A stretch of DNA of 64,000 nucleotides from JBDIVL01 sp039794405 (GCA_039794405.1 JBDIVL010000024.1:1-64000), one strand, 5' to 3'. Numbered from the stretch's first letter, positions 35,497 through 45,594 are shown. Made by a program: numbers and translations. Notes: generated by a model from the letters alone, not told the origin.

Positions 35497-36859
35497 AACA
35501 GATGCCCGGTATGAGTGTATTCACATCCTGAGGGAAATTGAAGAAAAAGATATTTTTGCTCACGATCTCATCACTGCAAGATGCTTGAAAGGCGATTTAT
35601 CGAAACGAGATAAAAATCTTCTGAGAGAACTGGTAAATGGTGTTATTCGGCATCGCTTATCCCTTGACACGATCATTTCTTTTTTCTCTAAAATCTCATT
35701 AAGTAAGATAGAACCCCGTGTGCTCTCCATTCTGCGTCTTGGTTTATATCAGATTATTTATTTGGACAAAATACCACCTTTTGCCGCAATAAATACATCG
35801 GTAGAGCTTGCAAAAAAAACAGTCTGCAGAATGGCAGCAGTAAAATTTACCAATGCAATCCTTAGATCTGCCGAAAGAAGTATTCAGAATAAATCTGTGT
35901 ATAAACAGGAGATTACCGACCTCCGGATGGCATTGTACAGAAGAGAAAACACATGGTGTGTGTTTCAATATCCAGTCTTCCCTGATCCAGCCAAATATCC
36001 TTCTCTCTCTATAGCAACAAACTACAGCCATCCTGAATGGTTAATAAAACGCTGGATGGTCAGATACGGAGAAGAAAAGACTATTGAAATATGTAAGACC
36101 AACAATTACATTCCAAAGATGTTTCTCCGCATTAACCATAAGAAAACATCCATAGAAGAGTTTCTCGCACTTCTCAACAAAAAAAATATTCATTCACAGA
36201 TCATCAACAATGCTGTCACTATTGATGATGTAGCTGTTTTTGAATTGCCGGGGTATACAGAAGGGCTATTTTTTATACAGGATATCTCCGCTATGAAAGT
36301 AGCCCCGTTCCTCAAGGTAGAAAAATCAAACACGGTGCTCGATATGTGCGCAGCGCCGGGAGGAAAAGCAACCCATATTGCAGAGCTTCTAGAAGATACG
36401 GGCAAGGTGTATGCTTTAGATATTTCCTTAAAACGACTATACTCTGTAAAACAGAATTGCCTGCGTATGGGAATCTCTAACATCTCCTTAGTATGTGGTG
36501 ATGCATCTGAGGGAAAAGCTCCTTTTCGCAGTATGTTTGACCGCATACTCATAGACGCTCCTTGCTCCAATACAGGAGTCCTTTCGCGCCGGGTGGAGGC
36601 TCGATGGCGGTTAAAAGAAGAAGATATCCATAAACTGGCATCATTACAATACTCGATACTGAAAACAGGCGCTGCGGCGTTAAGATCAAATGGTTTCCTG
36701 GTATACAGTACTTGCAGTATAGAACCGGAGGAAAACCAGGATATTATAAAGAAATTCCTGCACAACGAACCGCAATTTTGTCTGGACGGTGAAGAACATT
36801 ATCTTCCCGGTACAAACACCGGAGACGGAGGCTATATGGCAAGGATTCGCAGGAGATAA
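35477..36859 (+). CDS. rsmB: 16S rRNA (cytosine-967 C5)-methyltransferase
   Basis: A 460-residue RsmB/Sun-type enzyme. An N-terminal NusB-like RNA-binding domain (about residues 1-140) is followed by a SAM-dependent methyltransferase domain. SAM motif VLDMCAAPGGKATHIAELL, catalytic Cys region DAPCSNTGVLSRR and second Cys YSTCSIEPEENQ are all present. The TTG start at 35477 overlaps the DUF116 gene, implying coupling. It is the last gene of the def-fmt-DUF116-rsmB cluster. Confidence 0.92.
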   Translation: MRNSSSKTDARYECIHILREIEEKDIFAHDLITARCLKGDLSKRDKNLLRELVNGVIRHRLSLDTIISFFSKISLSKIEPRVLSILRLGLYQIIYLDKIPPFAAINTSVELAKKTVCRMAAVKFTNAILRSAERSIQNKSVYKQEITDLRMALYRRENTWCVFQYPVFPDPAKYPSLSIATNYSHPEWLIKRWMVRYGEEKTIEICKTNNYIPKMFLRINHKKTSIEEFLALLNKKNIHSQIINNAVTIDDVAVFELPGYTEGLFFIQDISAMKVAPFLKVEKSNTVLDMCAAPGGKATHIAELLEDTGKVYALDISLKRLYSVKQNCLRMGISNISLVCGDASEGKAPFRSMFDRILIDAPCSNTGVLSRRVEARWRLKEEDIHKLASLQYSILKTGAAALRSNGFLVYSTCSIEPEENQDIIKKFLHNEPQFCLDGEEHYLPGTNTGDGGYMARIRRR

Positions 36860-36991
36860 TTGAGCGTTGAAAAGGTAAAAAATGGAGAATATCCACCGCA
36901 AAGGCGTAAAGATATTATTCTTTTAGAGAGTACATGCTGAAACTCAATGAAAATAGTTATCAGTGTTTATCCGTGTTCATCCGTGGTTAAT

Positions 36992-38410
36992 TCAAAAAAT
37001 CCTCAGAAGATTTGTTGACCCTGGCTTCCAGACAGGAACGCCTCCTGTGAATGCTATCATATCACCTTCCTTGATATAGCCAGACTGCTTGGCGGCTTTG
37101 ATACTACTTCTCATCATATCATCGGTATCCTGTATAGGTTGGGTAATAATAGGGATAACACCCCATACAAGCGCAAGCCTTCTGTAAGTATTCAATGATG
37201 GGGTTACCGCAAGGATTTGCTGCTTGGGCCGATATTTGGAAATAAACCGGGCAGTACTTCCCGTTTGGGTTAATGTTATGATAACTTTTATGTTGAGATT
37301 ATTGGAGACTTGACAAGTTGCAATGCTGATAGCATCAGGTACAGTAATTGGGCTGCCCGGGATTTGTAACGATTCAAAATGGTCTTTTTTTACTAAACTT
37401 GGCTCTATTTCTCTGGCAATTTTGGACAACATAGCTACCGATGCAACGGGATACTGACCCTTTGCTGTTTCTTCAGAAAGCATAACTGCATCACTTCCAT
37501 CAAAAATAGCATTAGCCACATCAGTGACTTCTGCACGGGTAGGTCTATACTGATTAACCATGGAGCCAAGCATCTGAGTAGCCGTAATGACCGGCTTACA
37601 ATATCGGTTTGCAAGGCTAATAATTCTTTTTTGGACGAGAGGTACCCTTTCCAAGCGTATTTCAACCCCTAAGTCCCCCCTGGCTACCATAATAGCATCT
37701 GCAGTTCGTATGATGTCCTCTAGATGATTGAGCGCTTCGTGTTTTTCGATCTTGGCAATAACAGGAATATCTCTGTTTTTCTGCCGTATGAGTTCTTTGA
37801 GTTCCAGAATATCATCAACATTCTTTACAAATGATAAAGCTATATAATCTACATCATGTTCTATGCCGAAATCGAGATCCCTTTTGTCCTTCTCTGTAAG
37901 GGAAGGTATTGGCAAACTCCTGACCGGTATATTAATTCCCTTTCCTTCAGTCAATTCGCCACCAAAAACAACCTGGCAGACAATATTGGAATTGTCTTTT
38001 TGAATAACTTTTAATTCAATTTCACCATCACTCAGGAAAATGGTATCTCCAACAAAGACCATATCAGGTAAAGGTTCATAAGTTATGGATGCAACTTTCT
38101 CATCTCCGTTCACAGTTTTATTCGTAAGGGTAAATATATCATCGGTTTTTAAGGTGATTGTATCTTTATAGAGTGATCGTACTCTGATCTTTGGTCCGGA
38201 TAAATCTTGCATAATAGCCACTGGTTCATTGAGCTCCTGGGAGATAAGACGTATGTTTTTGATAATCTCTCCGTGTTCAGATAAAGTTCCATGAGAAAAA
38301 TTCAACCGGGCAACGTTCATCCCTGCGTGTATCAAGTCCTTAATGATGGAAGGGGAATTGCAGGCAGGGCCTATGGTACATACAATTTTCGTTCTGGAAA
38401 AATGGTCCAT
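36992..38410 (-). CDS. pyk: Pyruvate kinase
   Basis: A glycolytic enzyme converting phosphoenolpyruvate and ADP to pyruvate and ATP. From ATG 38410 (MDHFSRTKIVCTIGPACNSP) it has 472 residues. The frame is open to 38482, but the extra 24 residues are hydrophobic and unlike the family. Motifs include GMNVARLNFSHG, the active-site block PVIAKIEKHEALNHLEDII, DAIMVARGDLGVEI and KPVITATQMLGSM. A C-terminal allosteric domain is present. It is transcribed alone. Confidence 0.94.
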   Translation of the reverse strand: MDHFSRTKIVCTIGPACNSPSIIKDLIHAGMNVARLNFSHGTLSEHGEIIKNIRLISQELNEPVAIMQDLSGPKIRVRSLYKDTITLKTDDIFTLTNKTVNGDEKVASITYEPLPDMVFVGDTIFLSDGEIELKVIQKDNSNIVCQVVFGGELTEGKGINIPVRSLPIPSLTEKDKRDLDFGIEHDVDYIALSFVKNVDDILELKELIRQKNRDIPVIAKIEKHEALNHLEDIIRTADAIMVARGDLGVEIRLERVPLVQKRIISLANRYCKPVITATQMLGSMVNQYRPTRAEVTDVANAIFDGSDAVMLSEETAKGQYPVASVAMLSKIAREIEPSLVKKDHFESLQIPGSPITVPDAISIATCQVSNNLNIKVIITLTQTGSTARFISKYRPKQQILAVTPSLNTYRRLALVWGVIPIITQPIQDTDDMMRSSIKAAKQSGYIKEGDMIAFTGGVPVWKPGSTNLLRIF

Positions 38411-38738
38411 ATGAGAATTAAACTTTAAACAAATTACGGTACAGAGAAAGGAATAAATAAGAAGAAATTGAAGGATTTGCATCTGAAGAAATTTATATAA
38501 CCGCTTAAATTTTTACCGATACGATAATTGAACCAGATGCAACAAGACGATTATCTTACAAACATCTGTGAATTTCAAGGGTTTTGTGGAAAAGGAATGA
38601 TACTTTGGATTTTTCAGATAAGTACCTGAATAGAAATTTTTGTGCCTTTTTCAGGAGCATTCTCAGGGTTGGTCCAATCTACAAGATTGAACAAACTTTG
38701 GACTTTGGGTTTTTCAGATAAATTCTAACCCCGCACTT
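38411..38738. other. Gene-free stretch with short direct repeats
   Basis: No gene. Two similar blocks (ACTTTGGATTTTTCAGATAA near 38602 and ACTTTGGGTTTTTCAGATAA near 38700) lie about 100 bases apart. The region contains the downstream side of hpnH and the upstream side of pyk. Confidence 0.4.
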
Positions 38739-39743
38739 CTAACTGAAACCCCATTTAGCCATTTCTATAATATCCGATAATCGTTTTCCGCCTTCCAGGA
38801 CTACCGTAGGCTCAAAGCCACAGTGCATCATGCAATTTTTACAGCGAGGATCGTTCCCCTTTTGATACTTATCCCAATCGGTATGTTTCATATATTCATC
38901 AAAAGTTTTATAATGGGTATCTGTAATGAGATAACAAGGACTTTTCCAGCCTAAATAGTTTCTGGTCGGATTTCCCCAAGGTGTGCATTGCAGGTCTCTC
39001 TCTCCTTTCAAAAATTTCAAATAGAGGGGAGAATTTAATATCTTGTACCTCTTTGAGATCCCATAAATAAACCCAAATTTTTCCTGTACTTCCCTCCGGC
39101 AAAGAAACATTTCATTTTCGTTGTGTTCAAAACTAAAACCAGGCGAAACAAGCATACCATCCACACCTAATCCTTCCAGGAACGAAAAAAGCTCTTTTAT
39201 CTCATCTTCATCGGTATTTTTATATATAGTAGTATTCGTACAGACCTTAAATCCCTTAGATTTTGCCTCTCGGATCGCGTTCGTTGCACGTTCAAAGACA
39301 CCCCTTCCGGCAATAGCATCATGGGTATTTGCAAGGCCGTCAATATGGACATTGATATTAAAATATTTGCTCGGTTTTAGTTTTTTTATCGAGTCTGCTA
39401 ATAAAATCCCGTTGGTGCAGAGATAAATGTGTCGTTTTTTCTCCAGGATACCATTGATAATTTTATCAATCTCCGGATGCATCAATGGTTCACCGCCGGT
39501 AACAGAAACGACGGGAGTGGGACACTGGCTTATTGCTTGAATACATTCCTCTACCGTTAACATTTCCCGGATTGTTTTACTATATTCTCGTATACGGCCA
39601 CAGCCCTCACAAGCAAGGTTACATAAATGGGTAACCTCCAGCATCAGTACCAAGGGGAATCTCTCCCTGGATAAAAGTCTTTTCTTAATTAAATATTTTG
39701 TCAATGAAGAACTTAATGATAGCGATACCCTCATAATAGGCAA
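38739..39743 (-). CDS. hpnH: Hopanoid adenosyl-transfer radical-SAM enzyme HpnH
   Basis: A 334-residue radical-SAM protein of the HpnH type, which adds 5'-deoxyadenosine to diploptene to give adenosylhopane, the step starting extended hopanoids. The [4Fe-4S] motif C-x3-C-x2-C is in THLCNLACEGCGRI. It is followed by SVTGGEPLMHPEID and a C-terminal cysteine set (DPRCKNCMMHCGFEPTVV). It is divergent from hpnG, whose product removes adenine from adenosylhopane. Together with shc this gives the first three steps of extended-hopanoid synthesis. Confidence 0.92.
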   Translation of the reverse strand: MPIMRVSLSLSSSLTKYLIKKRLLSRERFPLVLMLEVTHLCNLACEGCGRIREYSKTIREMLTVEECIQAISQCPTPVVSVTGGEPLMHPEIDKIINGILEKKRHIYLCTNGILLADSIKKLKPSKYFNINVHIDGLANTHDAIAGRGVFERATNAIREAKSKGFKVCTNTTIYKNTDEDEIKELFSFLEGLGVDGMLVSPGFSFEHNENEMFLCRREVQEKFGFIYGISKRYKILNSPLYLKFLKGERDLQCTPWGNPTRNYLGWKSPCYLITDTHYKTFDEYMKHTDWDKYQKGNDPRCKNCMMHCGFEPTVVLEGGKRLSDIIEMAKWGFS

Positions 39744-40026
39744 AACTCCGTTTGCAAAATAAAAGGTTTAAGTTAAAAGTCGAAAGTTGCAGGCGAGCTT
39801 AAATCTTACAAATTCCAACTTATAAACATCTCAAGAACTCTCCACAAAAAAAGAAGTTTTTACAGAACAACATGACAAAGTACACGATGCTATATCAATT
39901 AAGTAAAACAGTCAAGTATTATTTGGTTACGGCTACGATGCGTCTAGGGAATTTTTTATAATTATTATTGAAAATTATAACCAAATTTGATTCCATCTAT
40001 ACATTTCTTATTGGATAGGAGGGTTT

Positions 40027-40800
40027 ATGATAGCCATATTCTTTGCATTAAGCCAGGAAATAGCCTCCCTAAAGTCACAAGTAAATATCGTAAAGAAGGT
40101 CCGGTATGCCCATGCAACATTCTATCAATCAGAATTCTGCGGTTTTCCAATAACTCTTGTACAAACAGGTATTGGGAAAAAAGTATCTGATGCTATTCAG
40201 CAATTATCAAAATATTTCCGGATACAGTTAATGATTTCCTCTGGTTTTGCAGGAAGCGTAAATCCTGGAGTCGGCATCGGAGATTTGGTTATTGGGAAAC
40301 GTGTCCTTCATTCACCTCAAGATGAATTTGAAGGAGAAATTAAAATTAACTCTATACTCCCTTGCGACAAATCAATGGCAAACCTTGCTATAAAACTAAG
40401 CAGTACCAATAATTTCAGGTCACATTATGGAGATATTCTATCTGTCAATGGAATAATCCATAAATCTTCAACAAAGAAGTATATTGGAAACCAAACTTCT
40501 GCAATAGCTGTGGATATGGAATCATTCGCAATAGCAGAACAAGCAAGCGCCATGGGAATCCCCTTCATCGTCACTCGTGCAATTTCAGACGCGGCAGATG
40601 AAGATATGAAAATATACGAAAATATGGTAACCGAAGGTGGAAATATTAGTATATCGGCCACAACATGCTATTTATTCAGCAAACCGCATCATATTCCTTA
40701 CCTGAACCGGCTCCATAAGCAGACCAAATCCGCCGTAAATACTTTATCGGCATTTTTCCCGAATTTTATTACACAAATATACAACACTTTGCTAACATAA
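40027..40800 (+). CDS. hpnG: HpnG-type nucleoside phosphorylase
   Basis: A 257-residue PNP_UDP_1-fold protein. The N-terminal MIAIFFALSQEIASLKSQ, then FPITLVQTGIGKKVSDAIQ, SSGFAGSVNPGVGIGDLVIG and AVDMESFAIAEQAS (catalytic Glu/Asp region) match the phosphorylase/MTA-SAH nucleosidase fold. It is assigned to HpnG (adenosylhopane to ribosylhopane) because it is divergent from hpnH. An MTA/SAH nucleosidase role is the alternative, and mtnA is not far away. The start ATG at 40027 follows GGAGGG. Confidence 0.82.
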   Translation: MIAIFFALSQEIASLKSQVNIVKKVRYAHATFYQSEFCGFPITLVQTGIGKKVSDAIQQLSKYFRIQLMISSGFAGSVNPGVGIGDLVIGKRVLHSPQDEFEGEIKINSILPCDKSMANLAIKLSSTNNFRSHYGDILSVNGIIHKSSTKKYIGNQTSAIAVDMESFAIAEQASAMGIPFIVTRAISDAADEDMKIYENMVTEGGNISISATTCYLFSKPHHIPYLNRLHKQTKSAVNTLSAFFPNFITQIYNTLLT

Positions 40801-40821
40801 GAAATCATTGAGAGGTGCACA

Positions 40822-41328
40822 ATGATAAATAAAAGGGTTGGAATTATCATGGGCAGCGACTCGGATCTTGCCGTAATGAAGGAAGCTGTCAATATCCTGA
40901 AGGAATTTGAAGTAGATTTTGATGTAAATATCATATCAGCACATCGTTCTCCGGAAAAAGCTCACTCTTACGCCGTTGAAGCGGAAAAGAAGTACGAAAT
41001 AATTATCGCCGGTGCCGGGGGAGCCGCACATCTCGCCGGAGTTATTGCAAGCCTGACAACTATCCCCGTTATTGGCGTACCTATGCTCACTTCCGGGCTG
41101 GGTGGATTGGACTCCCTCCTTTCCATGGTACAAATGCCATCAGGCATTCCTGTGCCTACTATGGGCATCGGGAAATCGGGGGCTATTAATGCTGCAATAT
41201 TAGCAGTTCAGATAATAGGTATCGCAGACCTGAAATTACGGCAAAAAATTACCATGTACAAAAAGAAACTCGCAGATGAAGTGGCAAAAAAAGATAAAGA
41301 AGCAAGAAAAGAATTTGGGTTACCATAA
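40822..41328 (+). CDS. purE: N5-carboxyaminoimidazole ribonucleotide mutase (PurE)
   Basis: A 168-residue class I PurE of purine synthesis. Substrate-binding motifs are VGIIMGSDSDLAVMKEA and IISAHRSPEKAHSYA, then GAGGAAHLAGVIAS and the conserved glycine-rich loop MPSGIPVPTMGIG. It starts 22 bases after hpnG with a GAGGTG ribosome site. No purK follows in the window. Confidence 0.95.
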   Translation: MINKRVGIIMGSDSDLAVMKEAVNILKEFEVDFDVNIISAHRSPEKAHSYAVEAEKKYEIIIAGAGGAAHLAGVIASLTTIPVIGVPMLTSGLGGLDSLLSMVQMPSGIPVPTMGIGKSGAINAAILAVQIIGIADLKLRQKITMYKKKLADEVAKKDKEARKEFGLP

Positions 41329-41399
41329 CCTGAACAGGCCGGAATGGACAAAACCCTAATATGGCCATATAGTTAATAGTCATTTAACCATAAACCCAT

Positions 41400-41495
41400 A
41401 ATAAGCCATTCACCTAATTTCTTTTTACATCTATGCAGGGGCAAACCTCATGTTCGCCCAGATTGAAAATGAAAACAAACGTTTTGAAATATTTA
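41400..41495. repeat. Truncated member of the GTAGGGGCAAACCT repeat family
   Basis: Contains CACCTAATTTCTTTTTACAT, then CAGGGGCAAACCTCATGTTCGCCC, then an interior ending CAAACGTTTTGAAAT. Compared with the copies at 51506 and 57298, it has the left arm and part of the interior but no right arm. The interior runs in the same orientation as the 57298 copy. The rest of 41329-41637 holds nothing else recognisable. Confidence 0.6.
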
Positions 41496-41637
41496 TAAGT
41501 CGACAGCCGACATCGGATAGTTGAAAGCTAACTGGAATTAAAATCTTACAACTTTCAATTTTTCAGACCGGTTGCGGCCATACAGCACCAGGTAATAATT
41601 CCAAAAATTCTATAATAAATACAATAAGGGAGATACA

Positions 41638-42696
41638 ATGCCATTACCAACTATTGAATGGGAAGGTGGAATTCACGGTCGCATACGACTGATCGACCAA
41701 ACCCTGTTACCCTCCGAATTAAAATATGTCTATTGCGAAGATGTAAAGAGCATCTGGCATGCAATCAAGACACTCATGGTGAGAGGTGCACCGGCAATTG
41801 GTATTGCAGGTGCCATGGGTGTAGTCCTCGGTGTTAAAGATATCAATACAGAGAATGTAGATACGTTCCTGAAAGAGCTCAAACAAATAACAACGTATCT
41901 CGGCTCATCCCGCCCTACAGCAGTCAATCTCTTCTGGGGAATTACCCGCATGGAACGTATTGCACAGGAAAAAAACGGTAATTCCGTTCAAAAAATAAAA
42001 GAACTCCTCCTTGAAGAGGCGCTCAAAATACAGAATGAAGATAAAGCCATTTGCAGACGAATTGGTGAAAACGGCGCCGGTCTTATCAAAGACGGAAGCA
42101 GTATACTGACCCATTGCAATGCAGGCGGGCTGGCTACTGCTGACTATGGTACCGCCCTGGCTGTCCTCTTTAAGGCCAAAGAACAAGGGAAAAAAATAAA
42201 GGTCTATGCAGATGAGACACGGCCCCTCCTGCAAGGTTCCAGATTAACTGCCTGGGAACTCATGCACGCAGGAATAGATGTCACCCTGATTTGCGATAAT
42301 ATGGCAGCACATGTAATGAAGCAAGATAAGGTGCAGGGTGTGATTGTTGGAGCTGACCGGATTGCTGCGAATGGCGATACCGCCAACAAAATCGGCACGT
42401 ACGGCATCTCTATTTTGGCAAAGGAACATGGTATCCCCTTCTACGTAGCAGCACCTGTCTCAACGTTTGATCTCAGTATAAAATCAGGGGACGATATCCC
42501 CATCGAAGAACGTTCCCCGGAAGAGGTCACAAATGGATTTGGCAAGAGGACGGCACCTGAGGGGATAAACGTCTTTAACCCCGCATTTGACGTCACCCCC
42601 GCGAAAAACATTACTGCCATTATTACTGAAAAAGGGGTAATCAGTAGGCCATCTTATGAAAGTATACAACGGATTTTAGGAGGATATAACTCATAG
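41638..42696 (+). CDS. mtnA: S-methyl-5-thioribose-1-phosphate isomerase
   Basis: A 352-residue MtnA of the methionine salvage pathway (MTR-1-P to MTRu-1-P). Family motifs: MVRGAPAIGIAGAMGVVLG, SRPTAVNLFWGITRM, the catalytic Cys in ILTHCNAGGLATADYGTA, the catalytic Asp in VIVGADRIAANGDTANKIG, and the terminal VFNPAFDVTPAKNITAIITE. A good GGGAG ribosome site precedes the ATG. Length is normal. No other mtn genes are nearby. Confidence 0.94.
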   Translation: MPLPTIEWEGGIHGRIRLIDQTLLPSELKYVYCEDVKSIWHAIKTLMVRGAPAIGIAGAMGVVLGVKDINTENVDTFLKELKQITTYLGSSRPTAVNLFWGITRMERIAQEKNGNSVQKIKELLLEEALKIQNEDKAICRRIGENGAGLIKDGSSILTHCNAGGLATADYGTALAVLFKAKEQGKKIKVYADETRPLLQGSRLTAWELMHAGIDVTLICDNMAAHVMKQDKVQGVIVGADRIAANGDTANKIGTYGISILAKEHGIPFYVAAPVSTFDLSIKSGDDIPIEERSPEEVTNGFGKRTAPEGINVFNPAFDVTPAKNITAIITEKGVISRPSYESIQRILGGYNS

Positions 42697-42994
42697 CGCG
42701 GTGTAGCCACAAAGCTGCAACCAAAAAGGGAGTAGTGGAGCATAACGGAAATTTGTTAAGGGTAGAACTTTTCTGGGATTTCGGAAATATTAACCTAATC
42801 CGAATGGGATATGGCTGGATAGGTTATATGTGAGAAAAGTTTTTACCATTACATAATATTCATCCATAAAGACATCATGTAACCGTAGTTACTCAAAAAC
42901 CATTCGGCCATTTAACCATGTAGCCATAATATCAAATTCAAAATTCAAGATCCGAAATACGAAACAGGTTTTAATAATCAAAGGAGACCTTTTT

Positions 42995-43339
42995 ATGCAC
43001 ATTCTCGGGCGTACCTTACAGGCCCTACTAACGGGTAGCATACTTTCATTTTTACTTTTGAGCTGTGGCAGTGATCGGGTCAATATAGAATTTAAAACAC
43101 CGCGGCAAATTTATGTTGATGATTCAAAAACAGATCCCGATAGGTTAAATGAAGAACTCGAATATGATCTCAGAGAAATAGAGAAAAAACGCCGGCAAAA
43201 GGAGCGTGAGGCTGCCAAAGCCAAGGCGGAAGCAGAACAAAAAACAAAAGCAGAACAACAGATACAAGAGCAGCCGGCAGATGAAGAAAATGCAGGAATA
43301 CAATTAGAGGAGACGGAGCAAGTGACACCAGAAAAATAG
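42995..43339 (+). CDS. Small charged lipoprotein, unknown
   Basis: A 114-residue protein with a lipoprotein signal (lipobox SFLLLSCGS, Cys near residue 24). A short linker follows, then a long, very charged Lys/Glu/Ala/Gln-rich helix or coiled coil (EIEKKRRQKEREAAKAKAEA onward). No known family can be named. Such sequences may span the periplasm or tether complexes. AAAGGAGA lies before the ATG. The flanking spaces (42697-42994 and 43340-43953) hold only repeats. Confidence 0.7.
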   Translation: MHILGRTLQALLTGSILSFLLLSCGSDRVNIEFKTPRQIYVDDSKTDPDRLNEELEYDLREIEKKRRQKEREAAKAKAEAEQKTKAEQQIQEQPADEENAGIQLEETEQVTPEK

Positions 43340-43408
43340 GCATGTAGGATAGGTCAAGTTTATGATAGGTGCGCTGATCGTTTCACCCATTCTACAACCT
43401 CTATCCGC

Positions 43409-43433
43409 GGGTTCAAGTTTGTAACTTGAACCC
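43409..43433. repeat. 25-base palindrome (GGGTTCAAG family)
   Basis: Perfect or nearly perfect arms GGGTTCAAGTTTG/TAACTTGAACCC. It is the same kind of unit as at 15213 and 15319. It lies in a gene-free stretch of about 600 bases (43340-43953) in which no further gene is recognisable. Confidence 0.8.
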
Positions 43434-43953
43434 TACATTTTATATTGTTGATTCTACCATCAATCACCTATAGCGCTACTATTCATATAAACTTATGTGC
43501 TACAATAGGAAAAGCAAAAGCTGTCGGGTTTTGCCTCAAAAAGATCCCATTCAGGCCATGAATATTTAGAGCGCCACTATTGTGTGTCAAAATATGTGCC
43601 AAAATTAGCAAATTGTTACGACGGGATAATAATTCTCATGACACAGTAATTTATCTTTTTTACTGACTGTTATGCCAATAGTCACAACCATTTTCTTCCT
43701 GAAACTTAAATAGGTTTTATTATGGTATAAGGACTGTTTTATGACACAGAAGTGTCTCACGGAACATTTCCGTCTCAATTTCTTGTATTCCATAAATTAT
43801 GGGGGATTATCATATCTTGAGAGTTTTCTATCGTAATAAATCTCATAATTTTGGAAATTATTAGGTAAAATAAGAATTATTTTGAAATTGGAATTCTGGA
43901 AGAAAAGAAACGCAGATACCGTAATGGACACATTAATCGGAAAAAGAGAGTAC

Positions 43954-44787
43954 ATGAAGAAACAAGGGTCTTCTTTATACAAAGTCCTTACCATCGCCGG
44001 CTCCGATACTGGGGGAGGGGCAGGGATACAGGCGGATATAAAGACTATTACATCCTTAGGCGGGTATGCAACAACGGTCATCACTGCACTAACCGCTCAA
44101 AACACCCTTGGAGTTCACTCTGTCTTTGAAATACCGGCATCCTTTGTCGGTCAGCAAATAGACGCCGTCATGACAGATATCGGTGCCGGCGCCATTAAAA
44201 CAGGAATGCTCGTGAACAAGGATATTACAGAAGTCGTCTGCTTGAAAATAAAAGAGCATACCGTCCAATACGTTGTTGTAGATCCTGTCATGCTGTCAAA
44301 AAATGGAAAAAGATTACTATCAACCGATGCCATCCATGCCCTTACTTCCCAATTATTTCCGCTTTCCTTTCTCATCACGCCAAATATCCCGGAGGCGGAA
44401 TATATTTCTGGTATGAAGATACAGGATATATCCCAGGCGAAAGAAGCCGCCCGGTTTCTCCATCAAATGGGCCCGCCACATGTATTGATAAAAGGCGGCC
44501 ATGCAGGAAGATCGTGGAATGAGCAGACAAAAAACAAGGTAATAGATATTTTATACGATGGAAAGTCATTTGAGTATATAGAGGACGAACATATACCAAC
44601 AAAAAATACCCATGGTACAGGATGCACATACGCATCGGCAATAGCCACGTATTTAGCAAAGGGTAACGGTCTGCAGGATGCCGTCCTTCAGGCAAAGAGA
44701 TTCGTTACCGAATCAATCAAAAGATCATTTAACCCAGGCAAAGGATATGGAACTCTAGACCAGTTTAGGGCATCACAATTCCCTTGA
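43954..44787 (+). CDS. thiD: Hydroxymethylpyrimidine/phosphomethylpyrimidine kinase
   Basis: A 277-residue (from ATG 43954) ribokinase-fold enzyme of thiamine synthesis. The frame opens at TTG 43882, but the ATG at 43954 has AGAGAG close upstream and fits the family start (MKKQGSSLYKVLTIAGSDTG). Motifs: GGGAGIQADIKTITSLGGYA, VVDPVMLSKNGKRLLS, ITPNIPEAEYISG and the catalytic loop NTHGTGCTYASAIATYLAKG. No fused ThiE domain. No TPP riboswitch is recognisable upstream. Confidence 0.92.
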   Translation: MKKQGSSLYKVLTIAGSDTGGGAGIQADIKTITSLGGYATTVITALTAQNTLGVHSVFEIPASFVGQQIDAVMTDIGAGAIKTGMLVNKDITEVVCLKIKEHTVQYVVVDPVMLSKNGKRLLSTDAIHALTSQLFPLSFLITPNIPEAEYISGMKIQDISQAKEAARFLHQMGPPHVLIKGGHAGRSWNEQTKNKVIDILYDGKSFEYIEDEHIPTKNTHGTGCTYASAIATYLAKGNGLQDAVLQAKRFVTESIKRSFNPGKGYGTLDQFRASQFP

Positions 44788-44958
44788 ATTACACCTCTTC
44801 GGTTGTTATAATTTGCATTTTAGTACTGCTTTATAGATTAACATCGCTAAATTTTCGAAAAGTGCTTTATGAAAACGTTTACCTCAGCGTCCCTGCAATA
44901 ATCTATTTTATCGGGATATTCCGCACCAGGCACTTGTTTTGTATTGAGGATGTACTGT

Positions 44959-45594
44959 ATGCAACAAGTCGCTGCGTTAGAATCGAGTGTATTAGTATTA
45001 AATAAATTTTTCATGGCCCTTCATGTTATTTCAGCCAGAAGGGCATTTGCATTATTATGCAAGGAAGCCGCCGAGGTAATTTCCGTCGATGACGGGAAAT
45101 TCAATTCCTACAATTTCGAGAATTGGAAAGATGTTTCCCTTTATAAGGTCAAATCAGGTTTTTCTGAGGAAGATAAATCAAATTGGATCAAAACGGTCTC
45201 TTTTGAGATTGAAGTGCCGAAGATTATCCGTCTTTTGTTCTATGAGAGGCTTCCCCGGTCCAACGTAAAATTTAATAGGCGGAATATTTTCGCCCGGGAT
45301 GAAAACAGGTGTCAATACTGCGGCCAAAAATTTCCGACATCCGAGCTGAGCCTGGACCATATTATACCAAAGGCATATAGTGGAAAAACTACCTGGACAA
45401 ACATCGTATGCGCCTGTACAGAATGCAATAAACAGAAAGGCGGAAGGACTCCGGAAGAAGCGGGAATGAAGTTAAAACGGAAGCCGATAAAACCAAGACA
45501 TAGCCCGATTTTAAGCTTAAAACTTCGCTCAGATAAATATCAATCATGGAAGCAATTTTTAGACGAGGCATATTGGTCTATCCCGTTAAAATAA
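44959..45594 (+). CDS. HNH endonuclease-domain protein
   Basis: About 211 residues from ATG 44959 (the frame opens at TTG 44944, and GAGG lies 9 bases before 44959). The N-terminal part is LVLNKFFMALHVISARRAFA, LLCKEAAEVI. The HNH/zinc part is ARDENRCQYCGQKFPTSELS, LDHIIPKAYSGKTTWTNIV and CTECNKQKGGRTPEEAG, with two CxxC pairs and the catalytic His. This domain pair is very common in planctomycetes and deltaproteobacteria as a lone gene. It is not obviously part of a restriction or mobile system here, and its role is unknown. Confidence 0.88.
   Translation: MQQVAALESSVLVLNKFFMALHVISARRAFALLCKEAAEVISVDDGKFNSYNFENWKDVSLYKVKSGFSEEDKSNWIKTVSFEIEVPKIIRLLFYERLPRSNVKFNRRNIFARDENRCQYCGQKFPTSELSLDHIIPKAYSGKTTWTNIVCACTECNKQKGGRTPEEAGMKLKRKPIKPRHSPILSLKLRSDKYQSWKQFLDEAYWSIPLK

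Noticed and set aside
40027..40800. Assignment as MTA/SAH nucleosidase instead of HpnG
   Set aside because: The fold is shared, but the divergent hpnH neighbour favours HpnG; kept as an alternative in the annotation.
44784..45005. 73-codon hydrophobic frame between thiD and the HNH gene
   Set aside because: TTG start without ribosome site, overlaps the HNH gene, no family match.
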